Shown here: piece after piece, positions 1 to 11,716 of the stretch
How the letters are laid out: every line of letters starts with the position of its first letter
How positions within the stretch are numbered: the stretch's first letter is position 1
Assembly: GCA_025201705.1 (NCBI GenBank)
Contig: MU616905.1
Span: 1 to 32,751 of the forward strand
Origin: Dissophora ornata
Lineage: Eukaryota > Mortierellomycota > Mortierellomycetes > Mortierellales > Mortierellaceae
Length of the DNA: 32,751 nt
Direction of reading: 5' to 3'
Notes under the pieces: generated by a model
Database searches by the model: none
Seen by the model: the letters and a program-made list of their open reading frames with translations, nothing else
Told to the model about the DNA's origin: nothing
Translations under genes and position numbers: made by a program

Positions 1-509
1 AAAAAAAAAAAAAAGAAGAAACCACAAGCGATGCTATGCTCAACCGCCCTGCGCTCAGGGATAAGAGTCCTGATACTGGTCAGGCAGACAAACGGATAAC
101 GCGTGGGAAGCGCTTTTCAGATCCGATATCGAGCGAGAGGGGGCCCATGGGGCACAGTTCTTCATAGTGATTGGCTATGTGCGGCGCGATAGCCCTCCGG
201 AATGGTGGTTTTTTGCTCCGAGGTTGAATTCAGCATGACTAACGCACAATATTGAATATGGACGAGTGATTGTTTGTCGTTTCCACATGCAACCACCGTT
301 TGTCTTGGCCACAACTCCACCATGGCTTGTGCGCCTTTTTTTAAAAATTGCGCCAACCCCGTTTCACACCTGTTTATTTTGTTATCGCATCAAATCGGAG
401 GGAGCGCATGCACGTCAGGGAAACGGAAAAGGACGTTATCTAAAAGATACTGATGCCCCCACCCTCTCTCTCTTCTTTATCTCCCTCTCCCTTTTCGAAT
501 GGTCGATAG
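1..509 (+). other. Scaffold edge and probable intron upstream of the MBOAT gene
   Basis: The window starts with 14 A residues, which looks like an assembly break. I see no convincing coding exon here. A branch-like TACTGAT near 449-455 is followed by a pyrimidine-rich tract (about 458-495) and an AG at 508-509, so the right part reads as the 3' end of an intron. A reading frame stays open through this stretch, but its translation is pyrimidine-tract-derived hydrophobic sequence unlike the family N-terminus. An open frame from about position 3 to 164 is hydrophilic and could be a coding scrap; I could not connect it. Confidence 0.4.
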
Positions 510-2057
510 TGCTCTTGCTGTTTGGTAACAACATCCGCCTGATCATCGAAAACTATCTCAAGTATGGCTTCCTGCTCTCCATCCCTGGATCAAACGTCTC
601 TCGTAACGACTGGATCTTGACCGCGATCACACACGCAGTCTTGCCCTTCAACGTCCTTGTGGCCTACAAGCTTGAGGAATGGGCCATGCAGCTCGCTATT
701 GGATTCAAGAAGCGTCGCTCGGACAACGTCGAGGTCACAGTTCCCAATGGCACCACCCCTAATGGCACCACCCCTGCCGCGGTTGCTGCGGGAGACGATG
801 TCAAGGACGTTAAGAAGGGCAGCAAGAAGAAAGGAGCTGCAAAGAAGGACCCGAAGGATATGACAATCGAGGAGATTGCCAGGGCTAATCAGTCGATTGT
901 GGGCTGGCTCCACGTGTTGAACTTGACGATGATCATGGCTTGGCCTTCGTTAATGTCATTCTTTGTGATCTTTCATCCATTTTTGGCAATGTCGTGTCTG
1001 ATGAACGGGTTGGTCCTGTTTCTGAAGATGACCTCGTTTGCGCTGGTCAACCAGGACTTGCGTGCCGCTTATATTTTTGATACCCCGGTCGATCAGTGCA
1101 AGCACCTGACCGCCGTCCATGAGGTCCCTGCTCCTGCCCCTGCCGTTGAAAACAAGGAAGACAACACCGATGACGAATCAAAATCAACAACAACAGTAGC
1201 GAAGGTAGTGCCAGAGATTTACCAATACGACGTGCAATACCCAGACAACATCACCCCCAAGAACCTGGCGTACTTCTGGTTCGCGCCTACGCTCTGTTAC
1301 CAACCCTCATACCCTCGAACGACCGTGTTCAGAAAGTCGTTCTTCTTGAAGCGGTGCCTCGAGATCGTGACATGTCTGGGCATGATGTACTTTTTGATCG
1401 AGCAGTACGCGACACCAACACTCCAGAACTCGGTCAGGGCTTTGGATGATTTGGCGTTCGGAACAATTTTGGAAAGACTGTTGAAGCTGAGCACGACCAG
1501 CGTGATCATTTGGCTGCTCATGTTCTACACTTTCTTCCACTCATTCTTCAATGCCATCGCGGAGGTAATTACATCATGCAAACGAACACTCCGATCTCAT
1601 ACTTTTGCTTGCTTTGATCCTGTTGTTCACAAACGTCTTTTGAATTTTCTAGGTTCTGTACTTTGGTGACCGCTGCTTTTACCTCGCATGGTGGAACAGT
1701 GCTCGTCTGAGCGAGTACTGGCGTCTCTGGAACAAACCCGTCTACACTTTCTTCAAGCGCCATGTTTACTTGCCCATGGTCATCTCCGGCATCAAACCTG
1801 TCTACGCCACCTTCACTATCTTCACCATCTCTGCGATTCTGCACGAAGTCCTCATCGGTATCCCAACTCACATGATCTACGGTTACGCTTTCGCAGGCAT
1901 GTTCTTCCAGATCCCTTTGATCGCCATGACAGATCTATTGCCCAAGGGCAGTAGTTTCGGTAACATGATCTTCTGGGTCTCATTCACCATCCTGGGCCAA
2001 CCTGCATGTGCATTGTTGTATTATTACCACTGGACTAAGCTGCGCATGGACCAATAG
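510..2057 (+). CDS. Diacylglycerol / sterol O-acyltransferase, MBOAT family (DGAT1-like), 5' partial
   Basis: This is probably an ER membrane acyltransferase that esterifies diacylglycerol (or sterol) with acyl-CoA to make storage lipid. Two exons are visible: 510-1564 and 1653-2057, joined across an 88-nt GT-AG intron (1565-1652) with matching phase. DGAT1 landmarks in order are NIRLIIENYLKYG in the first helix, YPDNITPKNLAYFWFAPTLC, an RCLE/PTLQNS block, FYLAWWNSARLSEYWRLWN, and SAILHEVLIG with the expected catalytic His, then GQPACALLYYYHW near the end. Two hydrophilic insertions are present: a Lys/Ala-rich stretch with a doubled NGTTP, and a Pro/Ala/Asp-rich loop before the YPDN block. 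The N-terminal exon is not found, so the gene probably begins outside the window; the frame is open back to 266. An ARE-type sterol acyltransferase is the alternative, but the NIRLIIENYLKYG helix favours DGAT1. Confidence 0.85.
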
Positions 2058-2136
2058 AATAGCGATATTGGGGAGTGCGTGAGAGAGAGAGAACAGGCCA
2101 TCGTCGCCCTATTCGCTTTTCCTAGAGAACATCATC

Positions 2137-2142
2137 AATAAA
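2137..2142 (+). terminator. Poly(A) signal of the MBOAT gene
   Basis: AATAAA lies 80 nt after the stop codon. The convergent TOP2 gene has its own AATAAA on the other strand at 2189-2184, so the two 3' UTRs meet or overlap inside the 183 bp between the stop codons. Confidence 0.55.
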
Positions 2143-2183
2143 TTATTTTTCTTTTCTATGCATTCGATTACATCGTTGTTAAA

Positions 2184-2189
2184 TTTATT
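2184..2189 (-). terminator. Poly(A) signal of TOP2
   Basis: AATAAA on the minus strand lies about 52 nt after the TOP2 stop codon at 2243-2241. Confidence 0.5.
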
Positions 2190-2240
2190 GTAGTCTGTTT
2201 TAATATCGTATCAATCATATTGCCTTTGTCGTTTTTAGTC

Positions 2241-5200
2241 TTAGTCGCTGATATCCACATACACCGGTTTCTTCGCCGCAGACCGTGCCTTGGTTGGTCG
2301 TGTGACAATCATCGACACGTCATCCAGCTCCGCAAGCAACTGTGATGTCGCCGCCTGGGACTTAGTCGGTGTGGACGATGGCGAGTTCATAGTCTCAGCC
2401 CCCGCGACCGCCCCTGTAGATGTAAGAGAGGTTGACAGCGACGACGAGGACTCGCCACCACCTACCGACCCTGATTCCCCGCCTCCACCTCCACCACCAA
2501 CATTAAGACCAGTAGAGCTTGACGATCTACTTGAGATAGCAGGTTTTCTCTTGACCTGCGAGACCTTGGACGGTGCAGTGATCGAGAACATCGAGTCATC
2601 GTTTTCGTCCACAATTGCAGGTGGTATCACATTGCGAGTCGTTGACGCTGCTGCTGGTGACAAGGACTTGCTGCTCTTGCCATTGCTCTCAGGCTCCACG
2701 CTCTCATCACGTCCTGGCACAACATCTAGATCGGCGACCATGCCGTCGCCCATATCGACATCGGCATCGACATTGGTATCGACATCATCACCCGACAATG
2801 AAAACATCTTCTTGGCCGCACTGACTGCAGCACCTCGACCGGTGACTCGTTTGGCTACAACCTTGACAGATGCGGGACGAGCATTCGCCTTCTTGCCCTT
2901 GGGCTTGCTCCCTACATAATCATCCTCGCCATCTTCGTCGTCCTGAGTTACATCGGCAGTGTCTATGCCTGCATCTTCGTCGATATCCTCCTCAGAATCC
3001 GAGGCAATAATCCTGGCACGCGATTTAGATGTGGCCTTGCCCTTCTGCTTTGATTCCGTACTCTTCGACTTCGGCTTATACCCCTCATCCTCGCTCACCC
3101 CGTCATCCATTGCGGTAGCAACAGGACTTGGTTTCTTCGCTGGCTCCTCTGGCTCCGCCCTCTTCGTCATGTTGCGCGGAGTAAACATGTTACCGGTCGG
3201 TTTCTTGGGCGATGGCAAAAAGTCAGCCTCATCATCTTCCTCATCCTCAGAGTCCCGATCCACTATCACGGGTCGCTTGGTTCTTGCGGCTCGAGGGGCA
3301 CGTGTTGAGGGCTCGCGTGGCGCCACGAAGATGTCGTCCATTTCTACGTCATCATCGTCATCATCTCTACTGCTTCGCTTATTTGAGGCCCCAAAATCGT
3401 CATCGTCGTCATCGTCGTCATCTAGAATCTTCTTTGCGCGACCCTTTCTCTTCTTCTCCTGTTTGATTGGTATATCGTCTGAGGTCTCCAGTTCATCCTT
3501 GGTGTTCACCTTGGAGCTAGAATCAGAAGAAGTTTGCTTGCTCTTCAACATATCGAGAAGCGTCTGCTGCTTTTTGGGTGCCGTAGAAGCTGAGGCTGCA
3601 ACCGAAGAGGTCGACTCCTGCTTAACCTCAGTCTTCACAGCTGACGATGCAGGTATCTTCTTTGGAGCCGGGGCCTTCTTAGGTTTCTTGTCCTCAAAGT
3701 TTTCATCATCGGCATTTCTCTTAATAGCTGCCTTCGACGTTCCGCCAACAGCCCTTCCACGACCGCCTGCTGACGGCTTCTTGCCGCTCTTGTTACCGCT
3801 GCCCATGTAGTTGGCCTCGTCAATATCACTCTGGAGCAATTCCTGCCAGCCAACCACGAACGAATCTAGATCCTCGTTCCAGAGATCGTATGCAGTCTTG
3901 TCGATCAACATCTTAAGCTCGGCGTTCTTTCCATCACGCTCCTTCTTCAGTTCCTCGACTTTTTCGTGCGTCAGATTCCAGATGGGCATCTTCAAGAGGT
4001 AATCATACTCGCCACCGCTCCCGACCTTGACTTTGGCCGCATCTGCGTCGAGATTTTCGGGGGTTTCGATTACCAGGCCGTATTCGGACTCGGTGTTGAA
4101 ACCCTTCATGTGCATGTCCTGGACCACTAGGGACTTTTTACGGTTTTGCACCAGTAGTTCTCCAGAGATAATCATCAGGATAAATCGGACCTTGTTGTCA
4201 AGTCGTGTCCACTGTTTAGTATAAACATCGGTTAAGTGGTCCTAAATGAAGCGCGTTAAGAAGTAACAAAAGGAATTAGTCACTACACCACATAAGTGGA
4301 TGACTTAATAGCCAAGTCACATACTCGGAGTGTCCCGGCTTACCTTGCGTTTGCGGTAGTATTGAATGCGAAGATCATAAAACTCTTGAACAATCTCTTC
4401 TGGTGTCGAGTACTTCTTGATACGACCTTGAGGGTCGAAACAGACCATGTTTGACGTCGAGACCGAGCTCACCAACTTAAACTTGGCCTCAAGGCCCTCC
4501 TGGCGTGCCTTGCGCAACTGTTCCTGAGTAAGAGTTACGGTCAGATCAATCCTCGAAAGTGTGCCGTCGTCGCGGAAATCCTTGACCCATGCCGGTTGTT
4601 TGTCAGTACCAGAGATCCAGGTCTCGATCTGCTCTTTATACGATGAGGTCCATGTGCGAATAGGGAGTTCAGTGACGCGAACCATAGTGTCGTCAATCTC
4701 TTCGACTGTTCCAGAAATCTTGTATTTGTGTTCCGTTTCCTTCTCAATCAATCCCACAAAACCACGATACCATGGCAACATTGGGACTTGTTGCTCTCCA
4801 TTCATCAGACGGCGAATGTTGGCGATGATATCCGCAGGGTTGTAGTTGGGAATGCTCGAGCTCCATCCTGTACCAATACCGTCAGAACCATTGACTAGGA
4901 CCATCGGGACCACCGGCATGTACCATTCCGGCTCGATCAGGTCGCCATCGTCATTGAGATAGTTCAGAAGAGGATCGTCGTGGACATGGAAGATGCGGCG
5001 TGTCATAGGAGGGACAGCTGTAAAAATGTAACGAGCACTGGCAGCATCCTTGCCACCTTGCATTCTGCTGCCGAACTGACCGTTTGGAGAGAGCAAGTTG
5101 ATGTTGTTACTGCCAACAAAGTCCTGCGCCAAACCCACAATAGTCATTGTCAAACTCTGTTCACCGTGGTGATACGACGACTTTTCGGAGACGTATCCTG

Positions 5201-8062
5201 CCAGTTGTGCGACTTTGATTTCCCCAGCAATCTTCTTCTTAAACGCTCCAAAGATGACCTTTCGCTGACCTGGCTTGAGGCCGTCAACCATCGAAGGGAT
5301 TGATCGGACGTTATCAGCCATCGAGAACAGAATGAGTTCCTTATTGATGAAATCTTCAATCGGGATTTTGTCGATGCGAGTATCAAGATATGTGCCGGGC
5401 TGTCCAAAATAAGGATGGCATAGTGTTTAGAGAGACACAGAATAGAGATAGGGCGATAGCATACTGACACATATACACACATGTGATCAAAACCGTACCT
5501 GGAAATTGGCAAGCCATTCTTTACGCTCATCTGCCTTCTTCTTGTTGAACGCCATGTCTACCAGCGCACGGGCTTCGTCAGTTGAGGGGGCAAACTCCTT
5601 CTTGTGATGGTCCATCTCACTGAAATAGTCCTTGGCATCCTGCTTGGTGCTTGTTCCCAAACCCTTATAGTACTTAATCTTCCAGCCGCTGGCGCCATTG
5701 TTCTCATCTTTCCAAGCCTCATATTCCGGAAGTGTAAAAAATGCGTGCTTTTGGTTGCCCTTCGTGACCTTGACAATGGGCGTGATAAACTCTACCAAGA
5801 ATCCTGGGATCTGGAGTAACGAAGGGAAGTAATGGTCTAGAAAGTTGATCACGAGTCCCTTGATATGAGATCCGTCGTGGTCTTGATCTGTCATGATCAT
5901 GAGATGGCCATATCTCAACTCGTCCACGTTGGTGTAGACCTTGCCCTGCTTCAATCCGAGAATCTGTTTGATGAAACCAATCTCTTTGTTGGTCGATACC
6001 GCACTTGTAGCCGTGTCTCGGACATTAAGGAGCTTTCCGCGAAGAGGGAAGACTCCAAAGTGGTCGCGTCCAATAACACTGAAGCCGGCCATAACCAACG
6101 TCTTGGCAGAATCTCCCTCAGTGAGAATCAACGTGCATTTCCGCGCACCTCGACCTGCCTTGTGAGCATCCTCGAGCTTAGGCACATTGGTGATGCGCTG
6201 TCTGTTCGACGATCCATCTGTTTTTTTCAGGGCGAGGCCGTCCTTGATTGCTGCCCAGTTAACGACACCATCTACAATGGGCGACTTGATGATTTCCTTG
6301 AGGAATTTCTCGCTGAGTTCACATTTGGAGCCAAAGGCTGACTGCTTCAGAGTCATGTTTTCTTTGGTCTGAGAGTCGAAAGCTGGGTTTTCAATCAGGC
6401 AGTTGACGAAGACCCACATATGACTCTTGATGTGGAAGGGCTTGACGTTGGTCGACTTTGACTTCTTCTTGACCGTGGCGACGAGCTCTTTGACGATCTG
6501 GTTGGCGACGTAGTCGACATGAATGCCACCCTTCGAGGTCGAAATGCTGTTGACGAAACTGACGTGCTGGAATTGGCCATCACTGGGGTAGCAGGCGATC
6601 TCCCAGCGGGGGTCTGGAGAGTCATAGATCAGCTTGATCTTATCTTCCCCTTCTTTTGGTTCTGGAATGTACATTTCGATATACTCTTTGAAACTCTTGA
6701 TCTTGATGCGTTCTCCGTTCAGAAAGACCTTGACTCCTTTCACACACCCTGCCATGTCATAAGTGCGCTTCTTCAGGAGCGCCTCGAGATCATCGTCAAT
6801 GCATTCCATGTTGAATCTCGCAAAGTCGGGCTTAAAAGTAATCCGTGTGAACTCCTCTCCCTTCTTCATTGGCGCAATCTTCGGCTTGTCAGTGACCGAC
6901 ATATTGTTGCTGAAAACCTGCTTGTATGTGAAGTTGTTTGTCCTGTCTGCAGTCTCGACAATAAACTCTGTGCTGAAGATGTTACAGAGCTTGGCACCAT
7001 ATCCATTCCTTCCTCCTGTGACCTTCTTCTGCGAGTCGTCGTAATTGGAGGACGTCAGCAGGTTTCCAAAAATAAGCTCAGGGACATAGCAGCCCTCCTT
7101 CTTGTGCATCTCCACTGGAATTCCTTTGCCATTGTTGTAAACTGAAATCTGTCCATTCTCCTTGTCAATGTCAACCTTGATGGTGTCCATGGATGGGTCA
7201 CGGATCTAAGATACGCGTTTCATAGGAGAAAATGGTGTAATTGCGTCAGTATTGTTGTGCCTCTAACACTTGGACCAAGCAAAGGTATTGTATAAGAAGC
7301 GACGATATGTACCTTGTTATCGGCGGCGTTCACAATGATCTCATCTACGATCTTGTATAAACCAGGGACGATGTTGACTTGTCGGTTCACGAACTTTGTT
7401 GAGTCGGGGTCGAGCACCCAGAGTGACTGTTGGTTCATCTCGGTCGTCCCGATGTATGTGTCGGGTCGAAGCAGAATATGCTCGAGCGGGGTCTTTTTCT
7501 GGTAGATCTCCTCAATAGTTCGTGTCTCGTTGTAGTCATTCGTCTTCTTTTGTGATTTTGCTGATGGTGGCGTGGCATCATCATCGTTGCCGCCATCCTG
7601 CTCAACATCGCTGCCTTCGCTCAGTTTGCGTTTCTTAGACTCTGCTCCATTTGATGCTGGTACACTCGATTCTGGTCCGTTCGGTTCTCCTTTCGTTGCC
7701 TTTGCTGGCTTTGCTGGCTTTGCTGACTTCGCTGGCTTCGTTGGCTTTGCTGCTTTAGTCGCCTTTGGTTTGGCGGCGCTTTCACTTTTCTTCGCAGTTG
7801 CCTTTGGTTTTGTTGCCTATCATGACAGAAAAAAATAACACATGTCACTGTCAGTGAGATGCAATATGAAGAACACACTTTGATGAAGGAAGTAAGTCAA
7901 TGCGGCAGTCAATCTACCACCAGCATCCACGTCGACATGAGCCTATAAATGCAGGTGGAGATGAAGAGAATGCTCTGGTACCTTTTTTGTAACTTCGGGT
8001 TCATATCCGCCATCGCTTTCGTCCTGCGACATGATAAAGTTGTCTTCTTCGCTATCCGACAT
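2241..8062 (-). CDS. TOP2: DNA topoisomerase II
   Basis: This nuclear type IIA topoisomerase passes one duplex through another using ATP. Exons are 8062-7982, 7816-7313, 7205-5499, 5399-4344 and 4241-2241; all junctions are GT-AG and phase 0, giving about 1782 aa. The GHKL ATPase shows the NAADNK box ending at residue 195, GKGIP (221-225) and GGRNGYGAK (259-267), with the QTK loop at 474-476. The TOPRIM domain carries EGDSA (Glu558) and DQDHDG (Asp635/637/639). The winged-helix domain has AASARYIF with the DNA-attacking Tyr at about 888. After about residue 1260 a 520-residue tail is rich in Asp/Glu, Lys and Ser, with runs of eight or nine Asp, as expected of the regulatory C-terminal domain but long. 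The N-terminus is acidic, followed by Ala-Lys-Pro repeats before the ATPase. It is divergent from SAR1 and convergent with the MBOAT gene. Confidence 0.97.
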
Positions 8063-8344
8063 GATGGTGATTGTCGCCTACTACCAACAGATTGAAAGAG
8101 ATGATGGTAGAGCGGGTGGAAACTGAGGGATGAAGTTTGGCGGGAGAAAACAAAACAACAACGAAACGCGTATCAAAAGGCCCTGAAATTCATCTACGCG
8201 CTTGAAGCAGCAGTCATTACACGTGCCTTGAACGAAGAATGTACGTGGCACGTAGACAGATGAGTTCCCCCTGTCAATACTTCTTTTCACCCCCATCTCA
8301 TCTCGTCTACTCTCAACTTTATCTCATACCATATACACGCCAGC
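8063..8344. promoter_or_regulatory. Divergent TOP2/SAR1 promoter with an MCB-like site, E-box and palindrome
   Basis: The 282 bp between the two start codons must serve both genes. Visible elements are ACGCGT at 8166-8171 (the MluI cell-cycle box sequence known from yeast G1/S genes), CACGTG at 8220-8225, and a perfect 6-bp inverted repeat with one spacer base, TACGTGgCACGTA, at 8242-8254. The SAR1 side ends in a pyrimidine-rich leader before the ATG. Assigning ACGCGT to TOP2 cell-cycle control is inference from yeast. Confidence 0.45.
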
Positions 8345-9905
8345 ATGTTCATTATCGATTGGTTCCGCGATGTGTTGTCCAGCTTGGGTGAGTGTCATCA
8401 TCAACATCGCTGAGGGCCCGATGGACGAAAGACAAGAAGCATCGTACATGACTTCAGAAGCCGATCTGTTACGTCTCGGTTTGTTGTAGTTGCTCGACAC
8501 TCTTACTTCCAATAATGCCGCCGATAACCGATAATAACAGAATTGATATTGGCAGGCCGATGTTATTCCCAATGGAATGTTTCCGTGGTTATCAGTGTCA
8601 GCATTTCGGGAAAGGCCACCGCGCCCACAACTGGATCAAATACGATTGGCGATCCCGATCTCGCTCCGCGGTGTTATTTCATCCTTCTTTCATACCTCAT
8701 CATTAGAGCCATTGTTCGATCGTGGCTTAAGAGAAGGACCACAGTTGCTGGGAAAAGAGCAATTGATGCAAAACAGGGATTAACGCAACATGGAAATACG
8801 AGAGGGATACAGGATGGCGCAGTATACGATGAAATGAGATCAATGGCCTAACATACAGGTCCACTTTCTCGGTCTTTATGATCTAATAGGCCTGTTCAAC
8901 AAGAATGCCAAGATCCTCTTTCTCGGTCTTGATAACGCCGGCAAGACCACTCTTCTCCACATGTTGAAGAACGATCGTTTGGCCACTCTTCAGCCTACTC
9001 TTCACCCTAGTGCGTACCTTGCCTGACTGCTGCTAGCATATGTCAAAGCATCTGAACGTACATCGATCCGTGAAAACAATATTTTAACATTTGATTTTGA
9101 CTCCAGCCTCCGAGGAACTCTCGATTGCCAACGTCAAGTTCACTACGTTCGACTTGGGTGGACATCAGCAAGGTAAGGTCGATCACTCGTTTCAGAGCAG
9201 TGGGAGGGGTCTGCTATCTACCAAGAGAGAGTCTCTCTGTCGACCCAAGACATTGCGCATAGCCAAAAATCTCGCCGGAGGCGAAATTATGAATAGTCCT
9301 TGGTCCATTGTTTGGCACAATACTCATGGTATTATTTCTGCTCGCCAATTGTCATCTATAGCTCGTCGCATCTGGAAGGACTACTTTGCCGAGGTGAATG
9401 GCGTCGTCTTCTTGGTCGACACCCAGGATCATGAGCGTTTCTCCGAGTCCAAGGCTGAGTTGGATGTAAGGATACCAATGGACATTACCAGCACACAAAA
9501 AAAAGAGTTTGATATCTCGCAGTATGTTTAATAACGCACTCTATTCACCTTCGCATGTCAAAAAAAGGCCCTTCTTGCCATCCAACAGCTGGAGCGCGTT
9601 CCATTCCTGATTCTTGGAAACAAGATTGACGCCCCTGGCGCCGTTTCTGAGGAGGAGCTCCGCTCTGCCCTCGGATTGATCCAGACCACTGGCAAGGGCA
9701 AGGTCCCATTGAAGGACATGCGTCCCATCGAAGTCTTTATGTGCTCTGTTGTCATGAAGCAGGGATACGGCGATGGTATGTTATGCATACCCTGGATGAC
9801 TATTTGTTTCGATTGTTCCCTTACTTGGTCTGGCTCCTATTTTTTAACACGCTTTGTTTGTAATTCCGCACGCTAGGTTTCCTCTGGATGTCCCAGTACA
9901 TCTAA
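8345..9905 (+). CDS. SAR1: Small COPII coat GTPase SAR1
   Basis: Sar1 recruits Sec23/24 to ER exit sites when loaded with GTP. Six exons (8345-8387, 8890-9009, 9107-9172, 9362-9465, 9568-9775, 9877-9905) join in phase to 189 aa, the usual family length. The N-terminal amphipathic helix ([15 protein letters not shown]) that inserts in the ER membrane is intact and encoded mostly in exon 1. Motifs are GLDNAGKT at 27-34 (P-loop), Thr55 (switch I), DLGGH at 70-74 with the catalytic His, NKID at 129-132, and the C-terminal FLWMSQYI. Intron 1 is 502 nt, much longer than the other four (97-189 nt). Intron 4 ends in an A-rich acceptor (AAAAAAG), which is weak but is the only one that keeps the conserved frame. 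Confidence 0.97.
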
Positions 9906-10738
9906 GGAGATGATCACACCAACAAGCATCGCAACATTGAGTCGGCAATATGACTGAACATGCATATCTTCTGGCTATTGTATATCTTCATCTGTACCCC
10001 TTCAATTTTTATAATATACTCATCACATCCAATGCCAAGGACTTGCATGGCGTAAGGAGGGAAAAACTACCTTTGTCAGATTGGATAATGTTTTGTCCAC
10101 AAAGGACAGAAGCAATCGAACGATACAGTGCGTGGCCAAGAAACGCCTAATTTCGCCCCTGAATGAGTGCATGAATATACGAAGAATGCGGGTGATCCTC
10201 GGGAATGGGAGATTTCCGGGGATCTCTGAAGTTATAAAGGGAACAGGGGCCTCAAGAATGCGTTTTGCCTTGTTTGAAACCGGAAGAAAACCCCTTACGT
10301 TGCGCCTTCTATTCTACGTGTTTGCGTCTGAATCCTTGCATCTTAGTCATCTTGCCTGGATGGAAGAATGGGCCGTTATTTGTTGTTACTGTACCATGCA
10401 ATATTAGGAAACATGATTAACCGTGATCTGCGAAAAAAAAAGAGACTTCTTCACCAGCAGTGTGTGTGGTAAAGCTTAAGCAAGCATCAACATTGATCCG
10501 ATCGGCAATCAAAAGAGGGCTCTGTTTTCCTCCGCTCTTTTTCCTTTTTTTCCTGTTCTGTGCCGCTCCTCACTCTTTTTCCCGGTGATTGAAGCCGCCA
10601 GAGGTGCACTTTTCTTGACAAGGCTGACTCGAGCCGCACTCGGTGGTTGTGCCGACTCTGCTGCACGCAGCGTAGGCAACTACCATAAATGGTTAGAAAC
10701 TGCCCCGTGGCACTGCCGCCTTTTCAGTTCCCCCCTCC
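9906..10738. other. Spacer after SAR1, no gene recognised
   Basis: It holds the SAR1 3' UTR and about 800 bp of unique sequence. Open frames here lack motif, codon pattern or splice support. A TATAAAG sits near 10233-10239, and there is a T/C-rich patch around 10525-10585. I see nothing else. Confidence 0.4.
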
Positions 10739-11716
10739 CCTATAAATAAGCTAGTGCGTAGACCTGCTCGCCATTGCTTTTCTGTAGCATCCCTTTCCCC
10801 TCTGCACCACACCGCCTTGTGGTGGATTATTCTCCGGAGGTAAGCACACCGACGAGCATTTCTAGGGCGTTGACTTTTACACATCCCGCAATATACACTT
10901 TGGCATGAGTATGGGAGACAATAGACCGCAAGAATAGAAGGAGTCCAACAGTCGAGGGGGAGCGGCAACGGGAGACCCGTGTGCTGTGCTGTTCTTGATA
11001 GAGCAAGATGGAGTGCTGGAGGGAGAGGGTGAGAGAAGAGAGAAGGAAGGGTGTGAGTGAGAGAGGAGAGAGAGAAGGAGGGGGGAGAGAACAGTGATGG
11101 TGGCTCACACGCCATAGGGGGGAAAGAAGAGGGAGACGCAGAAACAGAGTGGAAAAAAGGAGTCGAGGTTTGTCCGCAAATGAATGCAATGTTATCAACC
11201 ATGCATCAACGTGGATTGCATTTATTCGAAGTGGAGCTCAATGTATCCATTTTAACCGAGAGTGAGAGCAGATGCACATCTCACATCTCGCAGCCTGTGT
11301 TTGGGTGTTTGTGTGTGTTTGCACTCTTTTTTTAATTTTTTTTCGGCTCCGACTGGGCACGGGTGTCCACAGGGAGAAAACTTCCAATTGCGGATTATCC
11401 AAGACAGCAGCGGCACCCACTCCTCTCTGTCTCTCCCCTCTTGTTTCCCTCCAAGCGCACCCCTTTCGCAAACACGCTACCCTCCCCCCCCCCCGTCTCT
11501 CTTCCTCATTCCTATTCCTGTCCTCTTATTGACAGGCTGTTGCATCTATTCATTCATCCGCTCATCCATTCATTCAGCCCTCGCATGTCACAGCCTGCCA
11601 TCTGACACTTTTCGACCCAGCCCTTTTCTAGCAGTCCATCGTCTCTGCCTCTCTCCCCTCTCTCTTCCTCACTCTCACGCCACCACTGAAGGCTCGATTC
11701 AGCTGGCGTTTGCTTG
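10739..11716 (+). promoter_or_regulatory. TATA box, leader exon and putative 5'-UTR intron of the permease gene
   Basis: CTATAAATAAG at about 10740-10750 is a good TATA box. It is followed by about 90 nt, and then a strong splice donor, GGAG|GTAAGC, at 10840. A matching acceptor (GATTCAG at 11696-11702, preceded by CACTGAAG as a branch-like site) lies 14 nt before the permease ATG. This predicts a leader intron of about 863 nt. Inside it are a GA-rich tract (about 11020-11160), a CT-rich tract (about 11415-11680) and a C run near 11482-11493. The donor and acceptor are seen; that they are used together is inference. Confidence 0.4.

Noticed and set aside
2290..3810. Long plus-strand open frames opposite the TOP2 tail
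   Set aside because: They mirror the Asp/Ser/Lys-rich codons of the real minus-strand TOP2 exon and give poly-Ser/Leu translations with no motif.
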